Below, in pieces: positions 1 through 7,052 of a stretch of 10,219 nucleotides of DNA (its first letter is position 1; every line of letters starts with the position of its first letter). Made by a program: the position numbers and the translations under genes. A model generated the notes under the pieces. The model was not told the origin of the DNA, made no database searches, and saw only the letters and a program-made list of their open reading frames with translations. The DNA lies in contig JACPXN010000001.1 of assembly GCA_016196515.1 (NCBI GenBank), positions 1 through 10,219 on the forward strand. The letters are read 5' to 3'. Source of the DNA: Candidatus Omnitrophota bacterium. GTDB taxonomy: Bacteria; Omnitrophota; Gorgyraeia; Zapsychrales; Fredricksoniimonadaceae.

Positions 1-52
1 AATTCTCCAAATGGTCCCGGGCAACGGCGGCATTCCTGGCCTTCTGGTCCAT
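1..52 (-). CDS. N-terminus of an unidentified gene (partial, leaves the window)
   Basis: Only about 17 codons are visible, beginning MDQKARNAAV. The ATG lies 1 nt after the stop codon of the sugar-binding protein gene, and a purine-rich ribosome binding site (AAAGGGAG) sits about 8 nt upstream of it. Spacing and orientation make it the next gene of the sugar operon. Because CUT1-type ABC importers usually encode their two permeases right after the binding protein, a MalF-like permease is the most likely identity. That is inferred from position alone; the visible residues (polar and charged) contain no membrane segment or diagnostic motif. Confidence 0.55.
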   Translation of the reverse strand, partial: MDQKARNAAVARDHLEN

Positions 53-53
53 G

Positions 54-1346
54 CTAACGGCTCCCTTTGGACATTTGACGGTCCTTGACCTGTTGCACAT
101 CAGCGGCCACCTGCCCAGGGGTTTTCTCGCCGATGATGATGTTCTGGATGCCCTTGTCAAAAGTTTCCACAACCAGCGGGTCTTCATGGACCGGCCAGGT
201 GTTCGGGTGTGTTGAATTTTCCATGCCCCTGGCAAACTCCTCGAGGATGGGCGGGATCAACGCCATGGCCTCGCGGTTTGCGGGTAAATTGTTGGTATCC
301 CTGGACAGCAGTGCTTGCTGTTCCTTGGCGGTCAACCACTTCAAGAACGCCGTGGCCTTGTCCTTATGAGGAGAGGTACCATTGACCACAAAGGAGGAAC
401 CGGCCCCTCCCCAGATCTTAAGCGGGAACGCCGTGTCCAATGGCGGCGGGAGCATGACCCCGTAGTCCAATTTCGGGTTCATGTCCTTATAAACATTGAC
501 GCACCAGGACCCGTTGAAGGTGAAGGCGGCGCGCTCCAGGGCGAAATCCTGCTCGGCGTATTTATTGCCCTTGGTCACGATGCCTTCCATGAGGGCATTC
601 TTGCCGCGTAATTCTTCAAAGAGCCCCAAGACCCTGATCCAGTCAGGGTCGGTGTACTTGACCTCTCCCCGGTAGGTGGCGAAAACCTTCGCTTCCCCCA
701 TGATATTGAACGCATAATTGGAGGCGAAACAATCCAGCAACCAGATCTCGCCCCAGCCGGACACGAACGGTGTGATCCCCACACGCCGCAGCGCCTGGCA
801 GTCCTTGATCCATTCGTCCCAGGTCTTAGGCGGCGCCGCGATGCCCGCCTTGGCCAGGAGTTTCCTGTTGTACAGCATCTGCTGACTGGTCACGTCGATG
901 GGGACCCCGTAGATCCCGGGCTTGACCCCATAGATGTTGCCGGCGTCAAAGCGCCTGTCGGCCAGGGCCTTGTCAAACAGGCTGTTCTTCCACCTCCCCC
1001 CGTCCGCTTCCATTGCGTCGGTCAGATCGGCGATGAGTCCCGCCTGGATGAAATCAACCACGATGGATTTCTTGTCCAGAACGCCGTAAATGTCCGGCAG
1101 GACATTGCCCTGCGCCGCGGCGATCACTTTCTGCGAATACGCTTCGGAAGGGGCGAACAACTGGACCGTGACTTCGACGCCTGTCTCTTGTTTGTATTTT
1201 TCCGCTAACTGCTCGAGGGTGTCGTGCCGGTCCGTCATCCAGTGCCACAGAAGGATGGTATTGCTTTTAGAGGGGGACGGGGAGCACCCGGTCAGGGCTA
1301 TCAATATCCACGCGCAACAAAGGACAAGCGGCGTGCCTCTGGACAT
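54..1346 (-). CDS. ABC sugar importer, lipoprotein solute-binding protein (SBP family 1, CUT1-like)
   Basis: About 430 residues, the usual length for MalE/UgpB-like binding proteins. The chosen ATG gives a clean lipoprotein signal: a hydrophobic stretch from residue 6 to 18, then a lipobox L-T-G-C with Cys21 as the lipidation site. The mature N-terminus (ILLWHWMTD, then an amphipathic helix ending EQLAEKYKQETGVEVTV) is the typical first strand and helix of extracellular binding protein family 1. Later segments such as LPDIYGV, GIYGVPID, LLAKAGI.APPKTWDEW and a C-terminal KATAFLKWL are also family-typical. The protein would sit outside the cytoplasmic membrane and hand an oligosaccharide to a permease. 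The gene starts 1 nt after the stop of the GPH transporter gene, so translation is probably coupled. No ATPase gene is in view. The family is well supported; the sugar is unknown. Confidence 0.9.
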   Translation of the reverse strand: MSRGTPLVLCCAWILIALTGCSPSPSKSNTILLWHWMTDRHDTLEQLAEKYKQETGVEVTVQLFAPSEAYSQKVIAAAQGNVLPDIYGVLDKKSIVVDFIQAGLIADLTDAMEADGGRWKNSLFDKALADRRFDAGNIYGVKPGIYGVPIDVTSQQMLYNRKLLAKAGIAAPPKTWDEWIKDCQALRRVGITPFVSGWGEIWLLDCFASNYAFNIMGEAKVFATYRGEVKYTDPDWIRVLGLFEELRGKNALMEGIVTKGNKYAEQDFALERAAFTFNGSWCVNVYKDMNPKLDYGVMLPPPLDTAFPLKIWGGAGSSFVVNGTSPHKDKATAFLKWLTAKEQQALLSRDTNNLPANREAMALIPPILEEFARGMENSTHPNTWPVHEDPLVVETFDKGIQNIIIGEKTPGQVAADVQQVKDRQMSKGSR

Positions 1347-1347
1347 A

Positions 1348-2775
1348 CTACGCTTTCCCCCGTCTAAGTTCGAGCTGTTTGCGAATATCATAAGCCCTGT
1401 CCTCGGAGATCTCGAAGGTCGCGATAAAATAGATCGCGACCAATGAGGCCACGATGGGGATGCCGATATCAAAAAGCCGCAGCCATAACAAGGTATGCGC
1501 GGTCTGGGCGCCGTGCAAGGACTCCTTGAAGCCCGTCCAGTTGAGCAGAAAACCGGATATCAACGAGGCCGCTGCCTGTCCGAGCTTGACCATCCACCAA
1601 TAAATGGCGCCGAAAATACCCTCCCGGCGGGAACCGTTCTCAAGTTCGTCAAGATCGCAGACATCGGCCAACATGGAGGTGACAATAGTGAAGATCGACC
1701 CCAAACTGAAGGCGATCAATGGCGCCGCCACCAAGAGCAGGTATGGATGCTGCGGGTTATACCCCCACCATTTCATAGCGTACCCGACCATGGACAGGGG
1801 AATAGTCATGAGCAAGGTGTTGCGCTTGCCGAGCTTAGTCGCGATCCACGTGATCAAAGGGAAGATGACAAAGAAGCTCGAGACCGCCGCCACCGTCCCG
1901 TTCCACCCGAGCAGTTGCCCCCCTTTGCCGTAATCGCCGCCGAACACGTAAAAGAAAATGACATAGGCCGTGAACGAGGAGGCCAGTATGAACCCGTTGA
2001 AGACCAGGAACGTGATGGCGCACAGCCAAACGAAGGGCCGGTTCTTGAAGGCGATCTTGCAGCCGGAAAAGAAATCCTTCATCACCTCCATCGCCTTGCG
2101 TTTCTTGACATTGGGCAGATGGGTAAAACGCTCTTTGTTGACAAATACCGGGAAAAGCCCGCCGGCGATGATAAAAACGCCAAAAATAACCGCCAGCACC
2201 CGTACGCCGTGCACGAGGTCCTTGTTGCTGTACATGAATGCGAACAACCAGGGAGAAATGACCCAGGCGATCTGGCCAATGGTGTTGCATGCCCCCTGCA
2301 GACGCGTGCGTTCGTGATAATCAGGGGTCATTTCAAACCCTAAGGCAATAAAGGGAATGGCGAAAAAGGCGAAGGCGACCACATAGAAGCACTGGATGAT
2401 CAGAAAATACCAAAAACTGTAACTTTCCGGGCTTTCTTTATGCAGCTGAAACATCAGGATGAATAAAAGGCCTGAGATCACGGCCCCGAATAACATGAAG
2501 GGCCGGCGGCGTCCATACCGCGTGCGGGTATTGTCCGACGTGTAGCCGATCAAGGGATCGGTGAAGGCGTCGATCAGGCGCGGAACCGTCCCGATGATCC
2601 CCACCTTGGCGGGGTCCATCCCCAAACCAAGATTGAGGACCAGGACCATGGCGGTCAAAGCCGCCGCCTGCATCTGGTTGACAAGCGCTCCTATGCTGTA
2701 CGCGGCTTGTTGAAAAAATGGAACGCGGTCTTCAGGGGCGGTGATGTGGTGAGAATGCGCCGGGACTTTTCCCAT
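1348..2775 (-). CDS. GPH-family (MFS) sugar:cation symporter
   Basis: A polytopic membrane protein of about 475 residues with roughly twelve hydrophobic segments. Two signatures identify the glycoside-pentoside-hexuronide:cation symporter family (MelB/XylP/LacS-like): SDNTRTRYGRRRPF near residues 78-92, after the second membrane segment, and DELENGSRREGIFGA near residues 377-391, followed by a WWMVKLGQA helix. It is expected to import a glycoside with Na+ or H+ through the cytoplasmic membrane. The gene lies directly after the GH94 phosphorylase gene, which fits delivery of the phosphorylase substrate. I chose the ATG 11 nt after the phosphorylase stop. An in-frame GTG at 2793 would overlap the phosphorylase gene by 7 nt and add six residues. 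Neither start has a strong ribosome binding site, so coupling to upstream translation is likely. There is no fused EIIA-like domain. Confidence 0.9.
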   Translation of the reverse strand: MGKVPAHSHHITAPEDRVPFFQQAAYSIGALVNQMQAAALTAMVLVLNLGLGMDPAKVGIIGTVPRLIDAFTDPLIGYTSDNTRTRYGRRRPFMLFGAVISGLLFILMFQLHKESPESYSFWYFLIIQCFYVVAFAFFAIPFIALGFEMTPDYHERTRLQGACNTIGQIAWVISPWLFAFMYSNKDLVHGVRVLAVIFGVFIIAGGLFPVFVNKERFTHLPNVKKRKAMEVMKDFFSGCKIAFKNRPFVWLCAITFLVFNGFILASSFTAYVIFFYVFGGDYGKGGQLLGWNGTVAAVSSFFVIFPLITWIATKLGKRNTLLMTIPLSMVGYAMKWWGYNPQHPYLLLVAAPLIAFSLGSIFTIVTSMLADVCDLDELENGSRREGIFGAIYWWMVKLGQAAASLISGFLLNWTGFKESLHGAQTAHTLLWLRLFDIGIPIVASLVAIYFIATFEISEDRAYDIRKQLELRRGKA

Positions 2776-2786
2776 AAAGTAAAAAT

Positions 2787-5513
2787 CTAACACAGTTCCA
2801 AGGTCACGGTCAAGACAATACTTTGGACAATGAGCCGGCGCGCTATGCGGATACGCGCGGGTCCCAGGCGTTCAAAAGATACCGGCTTGCCATCTGCCGA
2901 CACATCGGCAATGGCATAAGAACCGGCATCCAGCTTCTTTGGATTACGGTATTGCACCGTGATCGTGTGCCCGGCAAAAGGACAGGTCACGGACGCGTTG
3001 CCCTTCGCGTCAAATTCTTCCCTGACCAATTGCGGAGATAAAACCAGGTCCCCGCGAAGACCGCGCACGCCGAACGCCTGCGTCAATTGGGTCAGGACAA
3101 ACCAGCTGGCCGACCCGGTCAAATAAGGGTACATCCCCCGGCCTTCGGAATCGAAATATTCCGGGATGCCCGGATAAATTTTACTGCGGTGGCCGTCGAC
3201 GGCCATGCGGGTGATGGAACGCAGCACTTCGTGCCCCTGACGGGCAAAGCCGCGTTCATACAGCGCGTACGCGTACATCACCGTCATGTGGCTGAAGAAC
3301 GCGCCGTTCTCCTTGGTACCGTAGGCGAAGGCGAACGCCCGCCCCAGGTCCGGATAATGACGGATGCCGAAATCGGTATTCAAACGGTATCCGCCCAAAT
3401 TTTTATCCCGCAAAAACCGGTCCACACTGGCGATAATGTCCTCGATCTCTTTGGCCTCGGCCATGCCGCTCATGACAGCAAAGACCTGGGCCGTCAAAAT
3501 CATGCGCACCGCACCGTGTTTTTTGCCCTCGACCTGATTGGCTTGATTATCGTAATACCCGTTGAACCAGGCGTAGTTCTTGCCCTTGTCCTCGACGGTA
3601 ATTTTCTCCTGATGGCGCAAATGGGAAAACAGCCAGCGGCCTTTGTGGCGCAGGTCTTTGACAAGGCCCTGGACGCCGACGGACACTTTTTCCCCGCTCA
3701 ATGCCGGCTGGACGGCCCTGAAATAACGGTCGAACAACAGTTGATGTTTCTCCCTGGGATGGTCGTAGTTGACCCCGCCAGGGGCGGGGCCGACGGTGTC
3801 CAATAAAAGCAAAATTTCTTTGGCCACTTCAAAAGCCGCAATGCCTTTGCGTTTGGCCAGGTCCTCGATGATGCCGGCGATCTTCAAAAGGTTGCCGCCG
3901 TAAAAGGCCGTGAACGCCGCGCTTTCCCCGCGCGCAAAAGCCATGTCCAGCCCGTCATTCCAGTCCGCGCTTTCCAGACGGATCAGATTATGTTCCCCGA
4001 CGTTAAAGAACTGGGTCAAATTCTGGACAAGGACATGCTCGAGGACCGTGCCCTCATACGTATGGCCTTTTTTGTCCACCAGTTTATGGCCGTAACGCGC
4101 CAGCCAGCCCAGGTCTTTCTCAAAGGTCCTGGCCATTTGCGGGTCGCGGAAATACGGGACCTTTTCCAGAAGAATGTCAAAATCGCCGCTTTGGTCAATA
4201 TACAAAAGCAGGGTCATCAGCGGCCAGCAGCCGTGGTCCATCCAGACGCGGGTGATGGCGTTGCGGTCCGCGATGAATTCCCCGGGTTTGGCGCCGATGA
4301 TGGTGGCATTGCTGCCGTCGATGCGGATCCCCGCGCAATTGTTGAGCAGATCCGCCCGCACAACGCAGGGCTCGATGAGAATGAGCGACAAAAGGTCCTG
4401 CCAGATGTCGCGCCAGCCCTTGCCTCCCTTGCCGTAGTCGTGGTCAGGTAAAAATGAACAGCCGAAAATACGCCGCAAGATCGGCTGCAGGGTGACCCAG
4501 CGCATCCAGGCATTAAAACCCTCGTCGCCGGTCTTAAAACGGATCGTGCCGGTCTTGTCCTCCCAGAATTTCCTGTTGCGCGCCCAGGCCTCTTCAAACG
4601 CTTTGGGAGAGGCGAAACGTTTGAAGAACGCGCGGGCCCCAACAGCGTCAGGCGCCAGCCCCACGACAATAAAATATTCTTTGGCCTCTTTGCTTTTAAG
4701 CGTGATCTCTTTGAAACGCAAAGCACCCACGGCTTCCTTGCCCTGCAAAGCCCCCTCGGAACATTGGACGGGTTGACGGTCTTCCATGACCGCCTGCGGG
4801 GCGTCCAGGTTGCCGGCATCCCCCAAAAACGTATCTACCGTCGGAAAAGTTCCCAACGGGGACGCGCCGTCACCATCGGCACCGTAGACAAAATATACGC
4901 AACGCACCTGTCCGTGGCCCTCTTCGTTAAAGACCATGGTGGGCTCGACCAGCACCCCGTCCTTGTTCTGTTCAATGCGGTGTAAAAGCGCGGTGACGTG
5001 TTCGTGGTCGTGTTTATTGGCCAAAGAACGGCCGAAAATGGGAATGGCCGCGGTCGGGGTCAAAGTGATGTTCTTGCGCGAAATGTTTTTGACCGTCACG
5101 CGCATGAGCTCCACCGTCTCATCGCCCACGGGAATGAAATGAACGGCCTCGAGGCCAAGTCCGCGGGACGGATGACGGCGGGTCACTTGATGCCACAATT
5201 GTCCGATCTCAACGATGACCCCGCCGAAGGCGGGGGGGCTGTCCTTGGCCAGCGAACAGGTCCCTTTGCCCTTGACGGAAACAAAAAATTCGCGCGACGG
5301 CCGGCGCAGGTCCTCGCGGGACGCGGGTTTGGTGACATAATGGAGCTTGTCCAGTTTAATGTCCCCGCTTAAGAAGGGCGTGATCGCGGATTTCAAAGAG
5401 GACGCGTCCGCCCCGCACAGGGGGGCGTAAATGGTCTTGATCGCCCCCGCGGCCGCGGAAACAAACGTGATCCCGTCGGGACCGTAGGTATAAAATGCTT
5501 TTTTGTCCATCAT
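2787..5513 (-). CDS. GH94-type glycoside phosphorylase (cellobiose phosphorylase-related), specificity unknown
   Basis: About 908 residues with no signal peptide, so cytoplasmic. GH94 enzymes split a beta-linked glucoside or related sugar with phosphate, giving a sugar-1-phosphate. Seen here: an N-terminal beta-rich region (about 1-330); an (alpha/alpha)6-barrel entry motif GKGWRDIWQDLL around 365-376; RIDGSNATIIG and a WMDHG segment soon after; the ADWNDGLDM motif with Asp517/Asp520, the region holding the family's catalytic acid; PEYFDSEGRGMYPYLTGSASW ending near 804, whose Thr-Gly-Ser pocket is associated with phosphate binding in GH94; and a small C-terminal beta domain. It is longer than ordinary cellobiose phosphorylases (about 800) and shorter than 1,2-beta-oligoglucan phosphorylases (about 1,100, from memory), so the substrate is open. 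The start is the first of two adjacent ATGs (5513 and 5510), 5 nt after the PilZ stop; neither has a clear ribosome binding site. Confidence 0.85.
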   Translation of the reverse strand: MMDKKAFYTYGPDGITFVSAAAGAIKTIYAPLCGADASSLKSAITPFLSGDIKLDKLHYVTKPASREDLRRPSREFFVSVKGKGTCSLAKDSPPAFGGVIVEIGQLWHQVTRRHPSRGLGLEAVHFIPVGDETVELMRVTVKNISRKNITLTPTAAIPIFGRSLANKHDHEHVTALLHRIEQNKDGVLVEPTMVFNEEGHGQVRCVYFVYGADGDGASPLGTFPTVDTFLGDAGNLDAPQAVMEDRQPVQCSEGALQGKEAVGALRFKEITLKSKEAKEYFIVVGLAPDAVGARAFFKRFASPKAFEEAWARNRKFWEDKTGTIRFKTGDEGFNAWMRWVTLQPILRRIFGCSFLPDHDYGKGGKGWRDIWQDLLSLILIEPCVVRADLLNNCAGIRIDGSNATIIGAKPGEFIADRNAITRVWMDHGCWPLMTLLLYIDQSGDFDILLEKVPYFRDPQMARTFEKDLGWLARYGHKLVDKKGHTYEGTVLEHVLVQNLTQFFNVGEHNLIRLESADWNDGLDMAFARGESAAFTAFYGGNLLKIAGIIEDLAKRKGIAAFEVAKEILLLLDTVGPAPGGVNYDHPREKHQLLFDRYFRAVQPALSGEKVSVGVQGLVKDLRHKGRWLFSHLRHQEKITVEDKGKNYAWFNGYYDNQANQVEGKKHGAVRMILTAQVFAVMSGMAEAKEIEDIIASVDRFLRDKNLGGYRLNTDFGIRHYPDLGRAFAFAYGTKENGAFFSHMTVMYAYALYERGFARQGHEVLRSITRMAVDGHRSKIYPGIPEYFDSEGRGMYPYLTGSASWFVLTQLTQAFGVRGLRGDLVLSPQLVREEFDAKGNASVTCPFAGHTITVQYRNPKKLDAGSYAIADVSADGKPVSFERLGPARIRIARRLIVQSIVLTVTLELC

Positions 5514-5518
5514 TGGTT

Positions 5519-5863
5519 TTAGGGCTGGAGGGTCAATTGAAAAAGGCGGCTCATCTTCATAAAATCCACCTGGGGGAATTGCACGCCGACGTCCCACGCC
5601 GACGAACCAGCCGCCCCGCCTCCCGGACGGGCAGGCCTGGTCCACTTCACCCTGCCACAGAGGGCCATCGGCAAGGCGCCATCGGGAACTTCGACTTCCA
5701 GAGCAACAGGATCATCCAAAAACATCCGCTCGCGGGTGTTGATGCGCACTCCCGCGGCAGAGGCATCCCTTAAAAAAACATCGGTCCCGTATTCATTGCG
5801 TGAATCCTTGAATTTGGCGGGATAACGCGCCCAAAAACGTTCAAAAAGGCGGCGTTCGGGCAT
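5519..5863 (-). CDS. Stand-alone PilZ-domain protein (second of the pair in transcription order)
   Basis: A 114-residue protein that is essentially one PilZ domain, the common receptor for cyclic di-GMP. Both ligand-binding signatures are present: RxxxR near the N-terminus (Arg5/Arg9, with a second possible register Arg9/Arg13) and DxSxxG as Asp33-Ala-Ser35-Ala-Ala-Gly38. Strands such as VALEVEVP, CGRVKWTRP and WDVGVQFPQV complete the usual beta-barrel order. There is no signal peptide or membrane segment. The ATG is preceded by AGGA at about 7 nt. The gene follows its PilZ neighbour by 9 nt and precedes the GH94 phosphorylase gene by 5 nt, so it is very probably co-transcribed with both. A glycine/alanine-rich loop (PGGGAAGSSA) interrupts the distal part of the barrel, which is unusual but plausible. 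Binding of c-di-GMP is inferred, and the partner is unknown. Confidence 0.85.
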   Translation of the reverse strand: MPERRLFERFWARYPAKFKDSRNEYGTDVFLRDASAAGVRINTRERMFLDDPVALEVEVPDGALPMALCGRVKWTRPARPGGGAAGSSAWDVGVQFPQVDFMKMSRLFQLTLQP

Positions 5864-5872
5864 AACACAATC

Positions 5873-6196
5873 CTAACAAAAATATCTGTCCAGGCGGGTT
5901 GGGGAACCGGAAAGGACTTCGGCAAAATTAAGCCCTATCCGGTAATTCTTGGAATCCGAAAGTTGACGCACCCATTTGACGACCCCCAGGACCAAAACCG
6001 ACTCGGCATTGGGCTTCAATTGGATCTCGATGGCGACTTTTTCATTGACTTGATGGGGATGGGGGGAAACAAAACCAATGCCGTTACGGCTGATGTCCAC
6101 GGTCTGTGTCCGGTCAAATACGGACCCGGCCTTGCCTTCCACCGGCACAAAACAGTCCAGACGGTCTTCGCTGCGCTTGTCTTTGACAGCTGCCAT
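5873..6196 (-). CDS. Stand-alone PilZ-domain protein (first gene of the operon)
   Basis: A 107-residue single-domain PilZ protein. The c-di-GMP signatures are intact: RxxxR at Arg8/Arg12 (RSEDR) and DxSxxG at Asp34-Ile-Ser36-Arg-Asn-Gly39, followed by the typical strand IGFVSP. The later strands VLGVVKWVRQ and YRIGLNFAEV match the end of the PilZ barrel. The start is supported by a good ribosome binding site (AGGTGGA) about 4 nt before the ATG. It is the first gene after a predicted promoter and an overlapping LacI-type palindrome, and its stop is 9 nt before the next PilZ gene. The two PilZ proteins differ in most positions outside the signatures, so they look like old paralogues and not a recent duplication. 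The cellular target is unknown. Confidence 0.88.
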   Translation of the reverse strand: MAAVKDKRSEDRLDCFVPVEGKAGSVFDRTQTVDISRNGIGFVSPHPHQVNEKVAIEIQLKPNAESVLVLGVVKWVRQLSDSKNYRIGLNFAEVLSGSPTRLDRYFC

Positions 6197-6233
6197 GCTT
6201 CCACCTACAAAGATATGAAAAAATCATAACGGC

Positions 6234-6245
6234 GAAAACGCTTTC
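6234..6245 (-). promoter_or_regulatory. LacI-family/cre-like operator palindrome
   Basis: GAAAACGCTTTC is a near-perfect 12-nt palindrome (five of six positions paired) with the central CG step typical of operators bound by LacI/GalR-family repressors, and it resembles the core of catabolite-responsive elements. It lies a few bases downstream of the expected transcription start of the PilZ-GH94-transporter operon, a position suited to repression. A sugar-responsive LacI-type regulator fits the sugar genes that follow. No such regulator gene is in the window, so the binding protein is inferred. Confidence 0.5.
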
Positions 6246-6255
6246 CTACTAAGGT

Positions 6256-6283
6256 ATTGTAAAACATCCAGGCAAAAGTGCAA
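6256..6283 (-). promoter_or_regulatory. Sigma70-type promoter of the PilZ-GH94-transporter operon
   Basis: On the minus strand a -35 element TTGCAC (6278-6283) and a -10 element TACAAT (6256-6261, five of six consensus bases) are 16 nt apart. Transcription would begin near 6249, leaving a leader of about 50 nt that contains the LacI-type palindrome and the ribosome binding site of the first PilZ gene. The -35 box matches only in its TTG part. A second possible -10 (TATGAT near 6223-6228) has no -35 partner and is less likely. Confidence 0.45.
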
Positions 6284-6382
6284 ATAAAATCACAACTTTT
6301 TATTTATTCCAAACTAATTGACCTGATTGGGGTTACCGCAATCCTTGAACGAAAAAATAATATTTTTAAAACAATTTTTCTC

Positions 6383-6391
6383 TGGTATAAT
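6383..6391 (+). promoter_or_regulatory. Extended -10 promoter immediately before the CvpA-like gene
   Basis: TGGTATAAT is a consensus extended -10 box (TG, one base, then a perfect TATAAT at 6386-6391). No good -35 lies 16-18 nt upstream, which extended -10 promoters tolerate; that stretch is a T/A-rich tract. The ATG of the CvpA-like gene begins 6 nt after the box, which is where transcription itself would begin. The mRNA is therefore predicted to have no leader or a leader of one or two bases. Confidence 0.6.
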
Positions 6392-6397
6392 CAAATC

Positions 6398-7042
6398 ATG
6401 ACTGTAACCGACATTTGCCTGTTCCTGATCGAAGCATTGGCGCTGTTGCGCGGCGCCAGCCGCGGGTTTGCCCGTTCGGTGATCGGCCCCTGCGCCCTGG
6501 TCATCGCCACAGGCGTGGCATTTCTCTATTATAGGGCAACAAAAGACATCGGCGTCAGTCTTGCCATCGGACTGTTGGGCCCCATTGCCTTAAGTTTGAT
6601 CCTTAAGATGATCCTGGGGTCGATCAATGCCTCCGGAAGGGTCAAGTCGGGTTTCTTCTCACGGTTAGCCGGGGCCGTCATCACGGCTGCGTGGGTTGCT
6701 GTTCTCACACTGCCGATCATCTTTGTCCTGACGTTTTTGCCACCGGTCCACTCCTCCATAACAGCCCTGCGTAAGGACATCCACCGGTCCTTTTCCTACA
6801 GTCTTCTGACATCTTTTATTCCTGCTGAACCGGCCATAGGACACGCCGATGCCGTCAAAGACCTGCGTGAGGACCAGCGCATGCAGGCCTTGCTCAACGA
6901 CCCTGCCATTGCCAGGGCCCTTCAAAGAAAGGATTACGCCGCGCTCCTATCCAACCCCAAGGTCATGGAGTCCGCCCAGGACCCGCAGTTCATCCAGAAA
7001 CTCCTGTCCGCCTACCAACAGATCACCCGGACGGACCAATGA
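6398..7042 (+). CDS. CvpA-like membrane protein with a C-terminal helical repeat tail
   Basis: A 214-residue protein with about four hydrophobic segments in residues 1-120. The N-terminus (TVTD, then a hydrophobic helix, then LLRGASRGFARSVIGP) has the conserved Asp and RG..RG..R pattern of the CvpA/colicin V production family. GFFSRLAGAVITAAWVAVLTLP matches the later 'NRLxGxxxG' segment of that family. CvpA proteins are inner-membrane proteins of poorly defined role in envelope function. The part after residue 150 is soluble and contains two related units (LLNDPAIARALQRKDYAA and LLSNPKVMESAQDPQFIQK, about 165-203), like the short DP-rich helical repeats of STI1-type modules. The start at 6398 aligns with the family's N-terminus; an upstream in-frame ATG at 6278 would add an AT-rich stretch that crosses the promoter, so it is rejected. 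No ribosome binding site is present. The gene stands alone, convergent with the toxin-antitoxin block. Confidence 0.7.
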   Translation: MTVTDICLFLIEALALLRGASRGFARSVIGPCALVIATGVAFLYYRATKDIGVSLAIGLLGPIALSLILKMILGSINASGRVKSGFFSRLAGAVITAAWVAVLTLPIIFVLTFLPPVHSSITALRKDIHRSFSYSLLTSFIPAEPAIGHADAVKDLREDQRMQALLNDPAIARALQRKDYAALLSNPKVMESAQDPQFIQKLLSAYQQITRTDQ

Positions 7043-7052
7043 GATGTTGTTT

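Noticed and set aside
1347..1472. Extension of the sugar-binding protein by 42 residues upstream
   Set aside because: It overlaps the end of the transporter gene, and the lipoprotein signal peptide begins exactly at the inner ATG at 1346.
1495..2343. Long plus-strand open frame of 282 codons opposite the transporter gene
   Set aside because: Its product is rich in charged residues and Gly/Pro with no recognisable fold; it mirrors the codon pattern of the real membrane-protein gene on the other strand.
3087..3806. Plus-strand open frame of 239 codons opposite the GH94 gene
   Set aside because: It is a shadow of the phosphorylase gene: no family motif, no ribosome binding site, and completely contained in a gene with clear conserved motifs.
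5514..5645. A 44-residue N-terminal extension of the GH94 protein in the same frame
   Set aside because: It runs antiparallel to nothing but overlaps the end of the PilZ gene on the same strand in another frame; its Gly/Arg/Pro-rich sequence looks like a frame shadow, while the paired ATGs just after the PilZ stop give a natural start.
6278..6397. Extension of the CvpA-like protein by 40 residues upstream
   Set aside because: The stretch is AT-rich intergenic DNA with a consensus extended -10 box, and the family's N-terminus aligns with the ATG at 6398.
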